Positions 8,352 to 15,945 of a stretch of DNA of 45,602 bases are shown here, in pieces. The notes under the pieces were generated by a model that ran no database searches, was not told where the DNA came from, and was given only the letters and a program-made list of their open reading frames with translations. Within the stretch, counting starts at the first letter, position 1. Each line of letters begins with the position of its first letter. The stretch is from contig JAZNSF010000040.1 of NCBI GenBank assembly GCA_045591095.1, positions 1 through 45,602 of the forward strand. Reading direction: 5' to 3'. Origin of the DNA: SIG440 sp045591095. GTDB taxonomy: Bacteria > Bacillota > Clostridia > Monoglobales > Monoglobaceae. The position numbers and the translations under genes are program-made.

Positions 8352-9278
8352 TTACCTCGATATTGTTTTTATGTCATAAGGCGTGGTTTGGTAAACAAAG
8401 TAGTTTAGCCAGTTGGAGTAAAGCAGATTTGCGTGGGAACGCCAAAGAACTTTAGGGTCTTTTTTGGGGTCATCATCCGGAAAATAATTGCAGGGGACTT
8501 TTATGTCCAGGCCTTTATTTACGTCACGGGTATATTCTTTTTGAAGTGTGTCCGCGTCATATTCGGAGTGGCCGGTGATGAAGAATCTCCGTTCATTTTT
8601 GTCGGTGATTATATAAACTCCGGCATCAGGAGACTCTGCCAGAATTTCAAGACAGGAAACCTTTTCTATATCACTCTTTCTGACTTCGGTGTGTCTGGAG
8701 TGCGGAGCATAGAACACATCATCAAAACCACGAAGAAGCATTTTGTGCTTTTTGTTGTCAGGGATGCTATGTGCAAATACGCCAAAAGTTTTTTCGGGAA
8801 GCTGACACTTTGGTATGCCGTAGTGGTAATAAAGCGCAGCCTGAGCACCCCAGCAGATGTGGAAGGTGGAGGTTACGTTTTCCTTTGACCACTCCATAAT
8901 CTGACAAAGCTCTTCCCAGTAGTCAACGTCTTCAAATTCCATAGTTTCAACCGGTGCACCGGTGATGATAAGCCCGTCAAACTTGCTGTCCTTTATGTCG
9001 TCAAAGGTTTTGTAAAAGGTTTCGATATGACTCTTTGAAGTGTTTTTGGAAACATGCGTTTTGGTGTGTATAAACTGAACATTTATCTGAAGTGGCGTGT
9101 TGCCAAGGACCCTTAAAAGCTGAGTTTCGGTTTCGACTTTAGTGGGCATCAGGTTGAGAACCGCAATTTCAAGAGGACGTATATCCTGCTTAAGTGCACG
9201 GGTTTCGGTCATTACAAATATATTTTCGTTATTTAAGATTTCAATAGCAGGCAATGCGTCAGAAACTTTTATAGGCAT
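8352..9278 (-). CDS. metA: Homoserine O-acetyltransferase, MetA family
   Basis: 308 residues, the usual length of MetA. It transfers an acyl group from acyl-CoA to homoserine in methionine synthesis. Catalytic Cys142 is in HICWGAQ; the His and Glu of GHSEYD complete the active site. Position 111 is Glu (in GAPVETMEF): in this family Glu at 111 is known to go with acetyl-CoA and Gly with succinyl-CoA, so the product is predicted to be O-acetylhomoserine. The ATG at 9278 has GGAGG 7 bases upstream and gives the conserved MPI start; a longer TTG form is rejected. A TTGATA/TATACT promoter lies upstream. No SAM or T-box leader is visible in the short intergenic region. Confidence 0.93.
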   Translation of the reverse strand: MPIKVSDALPAIEILNNENIFVMTETRALKQDIRPLEIAVLNLMPTKVETETQLLRVLGNTPLQINVQFIHTKTHVSKNTSKSHIETFYKTFDDIKDSKFDGLIITGAPVETMEFEDVDYWEELCQIMEWSKENVTSTFHICWGAQAALYYHYGIPKCQLPEKTFGVFAHSIPDNKKHKMLLRGFDDVFYAPHSRHTEVRKSDIEKVSCLEILAESPDAGVYIITDKNERRFFITGHSEYDADTLQKEYTRDVNKGLDIKVPCNYFPDDDPKKDPKVLWRSHANLLYSNWLNYFVYQTTPYDIKTISR

Positions 9279-9316
9279 TGGATAACCTCCGTTTTTTGAA
9301 ATATTTATAATATTTA

Positions 9317-9345
9317 AGTATAACATAAGTATTGTAATATATCAA
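9317..9345 (-). promoter_or_regulatory. Promoter of metA
   Basis: Read on the minus strand: TTGATA (9340-9345), a 17-base spacer, TATACT (9317-9322), about 39 bases before the metA start. Confidence 0.7.
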
Positions 9346-9380
9346 CAAAAAATTAAATTTAAAAAGTAATAAAATTATGC

Positions 9381-9409
9381 TTGACATAATAAACAAAAGT
9401 CGCTATAAT
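9381..9409 (+). promoter_or_regulatory. Consensus promoter of rpsU
   Basis: TTGACA (9381-9386), 17-base spacer, TATAAT (9404-9409): a perfect vegetative consensus, fitting a ribosomal protein gene. It is divergent from the metA promoter 36 bases away. Confidence 0.9.
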
Positions 9410-9492
9410 GGAAAGGTAGAATTTTTTGAAGTATATTTGACAAAAGAAAATCCACATTTCCAATTTTATTATTGGAGGGAGGGAAATCAATA

Positions 9493-9669
9493 ATGGCTGA
9501 AATTAGAGTTAAAGAGAACGAATCTTTGGACAGTGCTCTTCGCCGCTTTAAACGTTCTTGTGCAAAAGCAGGTGTTATTTCAGAGGTCAGAAAAAGGGAA
9601 CATTATGAGAAACCCAGCGTGAAGCGCAAAAAGAAGTCAGAGGCTGCGAGAAAGCGTAAGTTCAGATAA
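9493..9669 (+). CDS. rpsU: Ribosomal protein bS21
   Basis: 58 residues, typical of Firmicute S21. The sequence begins AEIRVKENESLDSALRRFKR and ends in the basic KRKKKSEAARKRKFR tail. S21 is a small-subunit protein near the anti-Shine-Dalgarno region, involved in translation initiation. The ATG at 9493 follows GGAGGGAGGG. The gene has its own consensus promoter and a hairpin after it, with yqeY downstream, an arrangement common in Clostridia and Bacilli. Confidence 0.97.
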   Translation: MAEIRVKENESLDSALRRFKRSCAKAGVISEVRKREHYEKPSVKRKKKSEAARKRKFR

Positions 9670-9690
9670 CTAATTATTGATTATTTAATA

Positions 9691-9720
9691 CCGCCGTCTA
9701 TTGACGGCGGTTTAAATTTT
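9691..9720 (+). terminator. GC-rich hairpin after rpsU
   Basis: CCGCCGTC (9691-9698) pairs with GACGGCGG (9703-9710) around TATT, followed by TTTAAATTTT. The broken T-run suggests partial termination, so some transcripts may continue into yqeY. Confidence 0.75.
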
Positions 9721-9735
9721 ATGGAGGTAAAAATT

Positions 9736-10179
9736 ATGTCATTAAAGGAAAAATTGATGGACGATTTAAAGACTGCAATGAAGGATAAGGATACCATCCG
9801 CAAAAACACTGTTCAGATGGTACGTTCTTCTGTTCTTCAGTACGAAAAAGACAATCTTTGCGAGCTTGACGATGATGGCGTTTTGGACGTGATTGCAAAG
9901 GAACTTAAAAAGCGAAAGGATGTACTTCCTGAGTACGAAAAAAGCGGAAGAGAAGATTTGATAGAGGATATAAACAAAGAAATCGAAACTTTGCTAGCGT
10001 ATTTGCCTGCACAGCTTACCCGCGAAGAGCTTGAGGTTATCGTAACTGACGCAATCTCAGAGGTTGGTGCAACTTCTATGAAGGATATGGGCAAAATTAT
10101 GGCGGCTGTTATGCCAAAGACGCGTGGCAGAGCCGACGGCAAAATGATAAACGCAATTGTAAAAGAAAAACTTTCGTAA
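9736..10179 (+). CDS. yqeY: GatB/YqeY domain protein
   Basis: 147 residues, the family length. It starts SLKEKLMDDLKTAMKDKD and ends with the conserved GRADGKMINAIVKEKL. YqeY resembles the tail domain of the GatB subunit of tRNA amidotransferase and may bind tRNA; its function as a free protein is unclear. The ATG at 9736 is preceded by GGAGGT 7 bases upstream, so an in-frame ATG 15 bases earlier (which contains that site) is rejected. It follows rpsU, a conserved neighbourhood. Confidence 0.92.
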   Translation: MSLKEKLMDDLKTAMKDKDTIRKNTVQMVRSSVLQYEKDNLCELDDDGVLDVIAKELKKRKDVLPEYEKSGREDLIEDINKEIETLLAYLPAQLTREELEVIVTDAISEVGATSMKDMGKIMAAVMPKTRGRADGKMINAIVKEKLS

Positions 10180-10199
10180 GAGACCAGAGGTTAATGGAT

Positions 10200-10691
10200 A
10201 TGAGGAGTATTTTTCTGCCCGATATTTTTGCCGAAACGGTTTTTGATATTGATTTAGAGGCACTTAAAAAGATTGGCATAAAAGCGTTTATTTTTGATAT
10301 TGACAATACCTTAGCAACCTATGCTATGCCAATTGCTGACGAAAAAACGGCAAAGTGGGTAAATGGCCTAAAAGAAATGGGCTTTGGTGTATTTATCGCG
10401 TCCAATAACAGCCGCGAGAGGGTGCGAATATTTTCGGAAAATCTGGGGATACCTTATTTTGGGAAGGCTTTAAAACCCTTGGATATATATCTTAGGAAAG
10501 CCTGCAAAATGATGGGAGTAAAGCCAAAGGAAGCCGCTCTTGTAGGTGACCAGCTTTTTACTGATATATGGGGCGGAAAGCTGATAGGTATGACCACGGT
10601 TTTGGTAAATCCCATTTCGGATGTTGAAGACAGTTTTGTAAAGTTTAAACGAAAGTTCGAAAGACGGATACTCTCGAAAGCGAAGAGGTGA
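10200..10691 (+). CDS. YqeG family HAD IIIA-type phosphatase
   Basis: 163 residues. The N-terminus RSIFLPDIFAETV matches YqeG proteins, followed by HAD motif I FDIDNTL (Asp nucleophile), motif II around IASNNS, and the late GDQLFTDIWGG segment with the acidic residues of motif IV. Some relatives dephosphorylate phosphatidylglycerol phosphate; the substrate here is unknown. The ATG at 10200 is preferred over one 6 bases upstream because GAGG is 9 bases away instead of 3. It sits in a tight run with yqeY and the endonuclease IV gene (4-base gap). Confidence 0.86.
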   Translation: MRSIFLPDIFAETVFDIDLEALKKIGIKAFIFDIDNTLATYAMPIADEKTAKWVNGLKEMGFGVFIASNNSRERVRIFSENLGIPYFGKALKPLDIYLRKACKMMGVKPKEAALVGDQLFTDIWGGKLIGMTTVLVNPISDVEDSFVKFKRKFERRILSKAKR

Positions 10692-10695
10692 AAAT

Positions 10696-11565
10696 ATGGG
10701 CACTTTATTTGGCCCTGCAGGAAACTGTGAGGATTTTTACGAGGCGGGGAATAAGTCTTCGCTTTCTGCGCCCGAGTGGGTTTTGAAGCATGGGCTTTTG
10801 GTCTATGAATATCAATGCGGTAAGGGTGTAAAAATTTCGGAAGAGGCGGCAAAAAAACTTGGGAGAAGTGCCAAAGAATGTGGCATTTCTCTTTCTGTGC
10901 ATGCACCTTATTATATAAGTCTTTCGTCCACGGAAAGCGAAAAACGTGATAAAAGCATAGATTATATCTTAAAGACTTTAAAAGTTGCTAAAGCCATGGG
11001 CGCAAAAAGGATAGTTGTGCATTCGGGTACAGCAGGGGAGATTACGCGAAGAGAAGCAATGGAGCTTGCCAAAGACACTCTTTTAAGAAGTTTGGCAGCA
11101 GCTAAGAAAGCGGGGTTTGGTGATATCTTTATCTGCCCCGAAACTATGGGCAAGGTAAAACAGCTTGGCACTGTCGAGGAAGTGGCCGAGCTTTGTGCTT
11201 TAGATGAAATGCTGATTCCGACAATTGATTTTGGGCACGTGAATGCTATGACTTTGGGCGGACTTAAAACAAAAGCTGATTTTGAAAAGATTTTTGACAT
11301 TTTGGAAAAAAGATTAGGCGGATGGCGGGCGGCAAGCTTCCATGCTCACTACAGCCGCATTGAGTATACAAATGCAGGCGAGAAAAAGCATCACCGTTTT
11401 GATGAAACCGAGTTTGAACCTGAGTTTGAACCAATTGCCGAGATAATTGCAAAGCGAAATCTTTCGCCCACAATAATCTGCGAGTCGCGCGGCACACAGA
11501 CCCGTGATGCAGTAGAGATGCAAAAAATCCTTAGGAGGTGGGAGGATGAATTTAAGGCTAAGTAG
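10696..11565 (+). CDS. nfo: Endonuclease IV family AP endonuclease
   Basis: 289 residues, a TIM barrel of the AP endonuclease 2 family. Zinc ligands expected of Nfo can be traced: His in SVHAPYY, His in VVHSG, Glu in CPETMG, Asp and His in TIDFGHVNA, His in SFHAHYS and Glu in IICESRG. The enzyme nicks DNA 5' to abasic sites in base excision repair. Some related TIM barrels are sugar isomerases, but the spacing here favours Nfo. Its last 20 bases overlap the start of the peptidase gene, which implies translational coupling. Confidence 0.87.
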   Translation: MGTLFGPAGNCEDFYEAGNKSSLSAPEWVLKHGLLVYEYQCGKGVKISEEAAKKLGRSAKECGISLSVHAPYYISLSSTESEKRDKSIDYILKTLKVAKAMGAKRIVVHSGTAGEITRREAMELAKDTLLRSLAAAKKAGFGDIFICPETMGKVKQLGTVEEVAELCALDEMLIPTIDFGHVNAMTLGGLKTKADFEKIFDILEKRLGGWRAASFHAHYSRIEYTNAGEKKHHRFDETEFEPEFEPIAEIIAKRNLSPTIICESRGTQTRDAVEMQKILRRWEDEFKAK

Positions 11566-12595
11566 TATTTTGGAAGAAAATAGCACAGTGCTTATTACCA
11601 CCCCATATAATATGAGGTATTTCAGCGGTTTCTCGGGCGGCGAGGGGGCTGTTTGGGTGTCAAATAATCGGCGGATTGTTTTTACCGATTCAAGATATAT
11701 TGAATCTGCCCAAATTGAAGCAAAGGGCTTTGAGGTAATCGAAACAAATGATTATTTGGATGCGCTTTATAATATTATAGGAACAAATCCCAAAGTAAAG
11801 ATTATCTTCGAAGACCAAAATGTGAGCGCTTCTTTGTATTTTAAGCTTAAAGAAAAGTTCCAAAATGTTGAGTTTGCTTCGGGGTCTGATGCCCTCAACA
11901 AAATTCGCATGATAAAAACCGAGGACGAACTTAAAAAAATCAAAAGAGCAGAGGATATTTGCTGCCGGGCGTTTGATAGGATACTTGACTTTATAAAACC
12001 GGGGATAAGCGAAAAAGAGCTTTCTGCCGAGCTTGAATATTACATGAAAAGATTGGGCGGCGAGAAATTAGCATTTGAAACAATTGCGATTTCGGGCGCA
12101 AGGACGAGTCTTCCTCATGGTGTGCCAAGCGAAAAGAAGCTACAAAAAGGTGATTTTATCACCCTTGATTTTGGATGCACTTTGGACGGATATTCATCAG
12201 ATATGACGAGGACGGTTGTTCTTGGCAAAGCAACCTCTGAACAAAAAACCATTTACAATACAGTCAGAGATGCCCAAACGGCAGGACTTGAGACTATTCG
12301 TGAGGGCGCTTTGGCAAAAGACGTAGACGCTGCCGCAAGGAATATAATTGAAAATGCAGGCTTTGGAAAATATTTTAGACATTCACTTGGTCACGGTGTT
12401 GGACTTTTGGTGCACGAGCTACCAAATCTTTCGCCAAAGTCTGAATTTGTCTTGAAAGAAAATATGGTCGTTTCTTGCGAGCCGGGGATATATATTCCTG
12501 AGTTTGGTGGCGTGAGAATAGAGGACTTGGTCGCAGTAAAGAAAGACGGATATATAAACTTCACAAGCGCATCTAAAGACTTAATTGAGTTATAA
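11546..12595 (+). CDS. pepP: Xaa-Pro aminopeptidase (M24 family)
   Basis: 349 residues: an N-terminal creatinase-like domain (about 1-125) and a pita-bread M24 catalytic domain. The five metal ligands are visible: Asp in TLDFGC, Asp in SDMTRT, His in GHGVGL, Glu in CEPGIY and Glu in RIEDL. It removes N-terminal residues before proline. The start overlaps the upstream gene by 20 bases and uses GGAGGTGGGAGG inside it. A proline peptidase directly upstream of efp is a common Firmicute arrangement, both dealing with proline-rich proteins. Confidence 0.92.
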   Translation: MNLRLSSILEENSTVLITTPYNMRYFSGFSGGEGAVWVSNNRRIVFTDSRYIESAQIEAKGFEVIETNDYLDALYNIIGTNPKVKIIFEDQNVSASLYFKLKEKFQNVEFASGSDALNKIRMIKTEDELKKIKRAEDICCRAFDRILDFIKPGISEKELSAELEYYMKRLGGEKLAFETIAISGARTSLPHGVPSEKKLQKGDFITLDFGCTLDGYSSDMTRTVVLGKATSEQKTIYNTVRDAQTAGLETIREGALAKDVDAAARNIIENAGFGKYFRHSLGHGVGLLVHELPNLSPKSEFVLKENMVVSCEPGIYIPEFGGVRIEDLVAVKKDGYINFTSASKDLIEL

Positions 12596-12630
12596 ATTAG
12601 GTATAAATCAGGAATTTCGTAAAATTTTCC

Positions 12631-12659
12631 TTGATTTTTTCCAAATAGTAGTATACAAT
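12631..12659 (+). promoter_or_regulatory. Promoter of efp
   Basis: TTGATT (12631-12636), 17-base spacer, TACAAT (12654-12659), 35 bases before the efp start. It gives efp its own expression apart from the upstream peptidase operon. Confidence 0.7.
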
Positions 12660-12694
12660 GGTATAAGAAATATAAATTATGGAGGGAAATACCA

Positions 12695-13249
12695 ATGATA
12701 TCAGCGGGTGATTTCAGAAACGGCATTACTTTCGAATTCGAAGGAAACGTTTATCAGGTTGTAGAATTCCAGCACGTAAAGCCGGGTAAGGGAGCAGCGT
12801 TTGTAAGAACAAAAATGAAGAATGTTGTGACCGGCGGTGTTGTAGAACGCAGTTTCAATCCTACCGAAAAGGTAGAAAAAGCCCATATCGAAAGAAAGGA
12901 TATGGAATATATTTACGAGGATGGCGGTCTTTACTACTTTATGGACCAGGATTACGAGCAGGTTCCGCTAAGCGCAGACCAGCTTGGCGATGCACTTAAG
13001 TTTGTTAAGGAGAATATGACAGTTACAATCCTTTCACACAAAGGTAATGTATTTGCTGTTGAGCCCCCGACATTTGTAGAGCTTGAAGTTATCGCAACAG
13101 AGCCTGGCGTAAAAGGTAACACAGCAACAAACGTTACAAAGCCTGCAACCGTTGAAACAGGTGCAATTGTTACTGTTCCTATGTTCATCAACGAGGGCGA
13201 CAAAATCAAGATTGATACAAGAACTTCAGAGTATCTTTCAAGAGTTTAA
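12695..13249 (+). CDS. efp: Elongation factor P
   Basis: 184 residues, three beta-barrel domains. The KPGKGAAF loop carries the lysine at the tip that contacts the peptidyl transferase centre, and the C-terminus has the NEGDKIKIDTRTSEYLSRV signature. EF-P rescues ribosomes stalled on polyproline. The ATG at 12695 follows GGAGGG. It has its own promoter and a strong terminator. Confidence 0.97.
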   Translation: MISAGDFRNGITFEFEGNVYQVVEFQHVKPGKGAAFVRTKMKNVVTGGVVERSFNPTEKVEKAHIERKDMEYIYEDGGLYYFMDQDYEQVPLSADQLGDALKFVKENMTVTILSHKGNVFAVEPPTFVELEVIATEPGVKGNTATNVTKPATVETGAIVTVPMFINEGDKIKIDTRTSEYLSRV

Positions 13250-13259
13250 TTTGCTTTTT

Positions 13260-13294
13260 AATTCCGCTGTTAATTAACGGCGGAATTATTTTTT
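13260..13294 (+). terminator. Terminator after efp
   Basis: AATTCCGCTGTT pairs with AACGGCGGAATT (one G-U pair) around AATT, followed by ATTTTTT. Confidence 0.85.
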
Positions 13295-13306
13295 ACAAAA
13301 AATACC

Positions 13307-13335
13307 TTTACTAACCATTAAATTTATGGTAAAAT
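13307..13335 (+). promoter_or_regulatory. Probable promoter of the CD1247-type gene
   Basis: TTTACT (13307-13312), 17-base spacer, TAAAAT (13330-13335); an overlapping TATAAT at 13335-13340 could serve instead. It is 42 bases before the start. Confidence 0.5.
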
Positions 13336-13377
13336 ATAATCGTAACATAAATTTCTAGATTACGGAGGATTTTAATT

Positions 13378-13791
13378 ATGGCAGAATTTACAAATCGTGC
13401 AGCTTATCTTAAGGGCTTAGCTGACGGAATGAAACTGGATACAGAAAAGAACGAGGGCAAGCTTCTTTCGGAGATTATCGATTTGCTTATCGATATGGCA
13501 GACGAGATTGAAGCACTTGACGACGAACAGGGCTTTATCGCAGACCAGCTTGACGAGCTTGAAGAAGAAGTTGAAATGATCGGCGACGAAGTTTTTGACG
13601 AATATGACGAAGAATATGATGACGAAGAATTTGAAATTTGCTGCGATGCTTGCGGCGAGGAATTCATCGTTACAGAAGAAGATTTGATGGACGGCGAAGT
13701 TCTTTGTCCCAATTGCGGTGAAAAAATCGAGTTTGAATTTGAGTATGATTGCGATTGCGATTGCTGTGACGGAGAATGCGACTGCGAATAA
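13378..13791 (+). CDS. CD1247 N-terminal domain protein with zinc ribbon
   Basis: 137 residues, very acidic. The N-terminal half (AAYLKGLADGMKLD, then a predicted helical EIEALDDEQGF region) matches the CD1247 N-terminal domain found in Clostridia. A long Asp/Glu run (about 65-85) precedes a zinc ribbon with CCDAC and CPNC. The tail is a striking Cys/Asp repeat, DCDCDCC then GECDCE, a likely extra metal site. Function is unknown. The ATG at 13378 follows ACGGAGG. It is monocistronic, with its own promoter and terminator. Confidence 0.8.
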   Translation: MAEFTNRAAYLKGLADGMKLDTEKNEGKLLSEIIDLLIDMADEIEALDDEQGFIADQLDELEEEVEMIGDEVFDEYDEEYDDEEFEICCDACGEEFIVTEEDLMDGEVLCPNCGEKIEFEFEYDCDCDCCDGECDCE

Positions 13792-13807
13792 TAATTTTGG
13801 TAATATA

Positions 13808-13839
13808 AAAACGGGATTGCAAAAGCAATCCCGTTTTTT
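13808..13839 (+). terminator. Terminator after the CD1247-type gene
   Basis: AAACGGGATTGC pairs with GCAATCCCGTTT around AAAA, followed by a T-run. Confidence 0.88.
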
Positions 13840-13924
13840 GTGTAAAAGCCGACAAAAAATGCACCAACCTTAAGTAAATGTATATTATGTTAATAGCATA
13901 TTTATATAGAAGGGTTGAGTAAAA

Positions 13925-14704
13925 ATGAATAATGTATTGATTGCGATAGTACTGACGACACTTGCAGGACTTTCTACAAGTATCGGCGGATTGCTCGCTT
14001 TTTTTAGTAAGGAGACAGACAAAAAATTTTTGGCATTTACCCTTGGAATTTCGGCAGGGGTGATGCTTTATGTATCTTTTATGGAACTTATGGCAAAGGC
14101 GGTAGATGTTTTAGGAAACGCATATGGCGCAAAGCCTGGGACTACTTATGCGGTGATATGGTTTTTTTGCGGGATGGCACTGACGGCGCTGATTGACAGA
14201 CTTATCCCCGAAACGCCCCCACTTAGTGATACTGATCCCCAAAAGAACAAAAGCAGTCTTATGAGGACAGGTGTGATTACTGCCCTTGCACTTGGAATCC
14301 ACAATTTTCCTGAGGGTATGGCAACATTTATTTCAAGCTTAGAGTCGCCGACGATGGCAATTCCTATTGTTGTAGCAATCGCAATCCATAATATCCCTGA
14401 GGGAATTGCGGTGGCTGTGCCAGTTTTTTTCGCTACGGGGAGCAAGACAAAGGGCTTTTTGTACTCCTTTGTATCAGGAATGGCAGAACCAATTGGTGCG
14501 ATAGCGGGGTATCTTTTGCTTATGCCGTTTATAAGCGACACTCTTAATGCTTATGTATTTGCTGCGGTTGCCGGAGTAATGGTTTTTATTTCTGTAGACG
14601 AGCTTTTGCCCTCTGCTCAGGCAGACAATCATACACATCTTGCTGTGTACGGTCTTGCCCTGGGAATGGCGGTTATGGCGGCCAGTCTTATTGGTTTTAT
14701 GTAA
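13925..14704 (+). CDS. zupT: ZIP family metal transporter ZupT
   Basis: 259 residues and about eight transmembrane segments. The metal-binding signature motifs of ZIP proteins, HNFPEG and HNIPEG in helices IV and V, are both present with the correct spacing. ZupT imports zinc and other divalent metals such as iron and manganese. A His-containing NHTH stretch lies before the last helix. The ATG at 13925 follows GAAGGGTTGAG. It lies immediately upstream of the PerR-like operon but is separated from it by an AT-rich gap and a consensus promoter. Confidence 0.9.
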   Translation: MNNVLIAIVLTTLAGLSTSIGGLLAFFSKETDKKFLAFTLGISAGVMLYVSFMELMAKAVDVLGNAYGAKPGTTYAVIWFFCGMALTALIDRLIPETPPLSDTDPQKNKSSLMRTGVITALALGIHNFPEGMATFISSLESPTMAIPIVVAIAIHNIPEGIAVAVPVFFATGSKTKGFLYSFVSGMAEPIGAIAGYLLLMPFISDTLNAYVFAAVAGVMVFISVDELLPSAQADNHTHLAVYGLALGMAVMAASLIGFM

Positions 14705-14739
14705 TATAAAAAATTTTTTATATTTTTTAGAAAAACCTA

Positions 14740-14767
14740 TTGACAAACAAAAATTATATGCTATAAT
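14740..14767 (+). promoter_or_regulatory. Promoter of the perR-rubrerythrin operon
   Basis: TTGACA (14740-14745), 16-base spacer, TATAAT (14762-14767). A Fur-family-type operator follows at once. Confidence 0.85.
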
Positions 14768-14768
14768 A

Positions 14769-14791
14769 ACAGTAATAATAATCATTACTGT
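14769..14791 (+). promoter_or_regulatory. Fur/PerR-type operator
   Basis: ACAGTAAT (14769-14776) and ATTACTGT (14784-14791) form a perfect inverted repeat around 7 bases. The core resembles Fur/PerR boxes (TAATAATAATCATTA). Placed just after the -10 box, it should block transcription start, so the PerR-like gene is probably autoregulated. Confidence 0.75.
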
Positions 14792-14823
14792 TTTAGAAAG
14801 AAAACGTCAGGGGGTGTCAGATT

Positions 14824-15204
14824 ATGAACACGTCAAAAAGGAGCAAACAACGTGACGCTATCTTAGAAGTGCTCCATAGCACAAAAAGTCATCCGACGGC
14901 TGATGCGATTTACAAAGAGGTGCAAAAAACAATACCCAACATCAGTCTTGGCACTGTTTATCGCAATCTGGCAAAGCTTTCGGACGAAAAAACAATTGTC
15001 AAGGTAGGTGCTGGGACATCGACCGAGCATTTTGACGGCAACCCAATACCGCATTATCATGTGGTGTGTACAGTCTGCGGTGCCATAGACGACATTGAAG
15101 CGGAGCCTCTTGAAGAAGTCAATCTTTGGGCAGCAAAGCAGTTTAAAGGCGAAATTTATAAACACTCAACCATATTTTTTGGCAAGTGTGAAAAGTGTAA
15201 ATAA
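14824..15204 (+). CDS. perR: Fur family regulator, PerR-like
   Basis: 126 residues. The N-terminal winged helix contains HPTADAIYKEVQ and ISLGTVYRNLAKL (recognition helix). The metal-sensing part has FDGNPIPHYHVVCTVCG, giving a His-rich regulatory site and the first CxxC of the structural zinc, and ends with GKCEKCK, the second CxxC. PerR senses peroxide through metal-catalysed His oxidation. The assignment to PerR rather than Fur or Zur rests on the downstream rubrerythrin, a usual PerR target. The ATG at 14824 follows GGGGGTG by 9 bases. Confidence 0.83.
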   Translation: MNTSKRSKQRDAILEVLHSTKSHPTADAIYKEVQKTIPNISLGTVYRNLAKLSDEKTIVKVGAGTSTEHFDGNPIPHYHVVCTVCGAIDDIEAEPLEEVNLWAAKQFKGEIYKHSTIFFGKCEKCK

Positions 15205-15232
15205 TAAACAAAATTTTAGGAGGAAAAGTATT

Positions 15233-15817
15233 ATGAAAAAATTTGTATGTTCGGTTTGCGGTTATGTTCACGAGGGAGATGCTCCTCCTCAGGCTTGCCC
15301 GGTTTGTAAGGTTCCGGCTGAAAAGTTTAAAGAAATGCAAGAGGGCGCGGCTCTTGCAGCAGAGCATGAATATGGCGTTTATGGCAAAACCGTGAAGAAC
15401 AATCCTGACATAAGCGAAGAAGATAAGAAGTATATTTTTGAGCAGCTTATGGCAAACTTCAACGGCGAGTGCGCAGAAGTTGGTATGTATCTTTGCATGG
15501 CAAGAATTGCTCACCGCGAGGGCTATCCTGAGGTAGGACTTTACTGGGAAAAGGCTGCATTTGAAGAAGCAGAACATGCTGCAAAATTTGCAGAGCTTCT
15601 TGGCGAAGACCTTGAGCCAAATATGAAGGCTACAACAAAAGACAACCTAAGATGGAGAGTTGACTGCGAATATGGTGCAACACAAGGTAAGTTTGACCTT
15701 GCTTCCTGCGCTAAAAAGAACGGTCTTGATGCAATCCATGATACCGTTCACGAAATGGCTCGCGATGAAGCTCGGCATGGCAGAGGCTTGGAAGGACTAC
15801 TCAAGAGATATTTCTAA
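15233..15817 (+). CDS. Reverse rubrerythrin (rubredoxin domain first)
   Basis: 194 residues. An N-terminal rubredoxin iron site (CSVCGYV at 5-11, CPVCKVP near 23-29) precedes a ferritin-like diiron domain with ExxH-type helices: NGECAEVGMY, AAFEEAEHAAKF, GATQGKFD and ARDEARHGRG. The reversed domain order is the clostridial type that reduces hydrogen peroxide and oxygen with electrons from NADH via a rubredoxin reductase. AGGAGG lies 7 bases before the ATG at 15233; the longer frame upstream would overlap perR. It is co-transcribed with perR and ends at a strong terminator. Confidence 0.93.
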   Translation: MKKFVCSVCGYVHEGDAPPQACPVCKVPAEKFKEMQEGAALAAEHEYGVYGKTVKNNPDISEEDKKYIFEQLMANFNGECAEVGMYLCMARIAHREGYPEVGLYWEKAAFEEAEHAAKFAELLGEDLEPNMKATTKDNLRWRVDCEYGATQGKFDLASCAKKNGLDAIHDTVHEMARDEARHGRGLEGLLKRYF

Positions 15818-15839
15818 ATACAAGATAAACCCTTATATT

Positions 15840-15868
15840 AAAGAGCAGATTTTCATCTGCTCTTTTTT
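15840..15868 (+). terminator. Terminator after rubrerythrin
   Basis: AAAGAGCAGA pairs with TCTGCTCTTT around TTTTCA, followed by TTT. Confidence 0.88.
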
Positions 15869-15876
15869 GCGCTTTA

Positions 15877-15905
15877 TTGACAAAATTGAGGGATTTTGAT
15901 AAAAT
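15877..15905 (+). promoter_or_regulatory. Promoter of the comFC gene
   Basis: TTGACA (15877-15882), 17-base spacer, TAAAAT (15900-15905), 41 bases before the start. Confidence 0.65.
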
Positions 15906-15945
15906 TTTGCATATAAAAATTTGGAGCAAAGGACAAGGTGAGAAT

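Noticed and set aside
9279..9380. SAM riboswitch or T-box before metA
   Set aside because: The leader is only about 35 bases and AT-rich, with no room for such a structure.
14703..14727. AT-only palindrome after zupT as a terminator
   Set aside because: AATATAAAAAATTTTTTATATT has no GC pairs, so the hairpin would be too weak to call.
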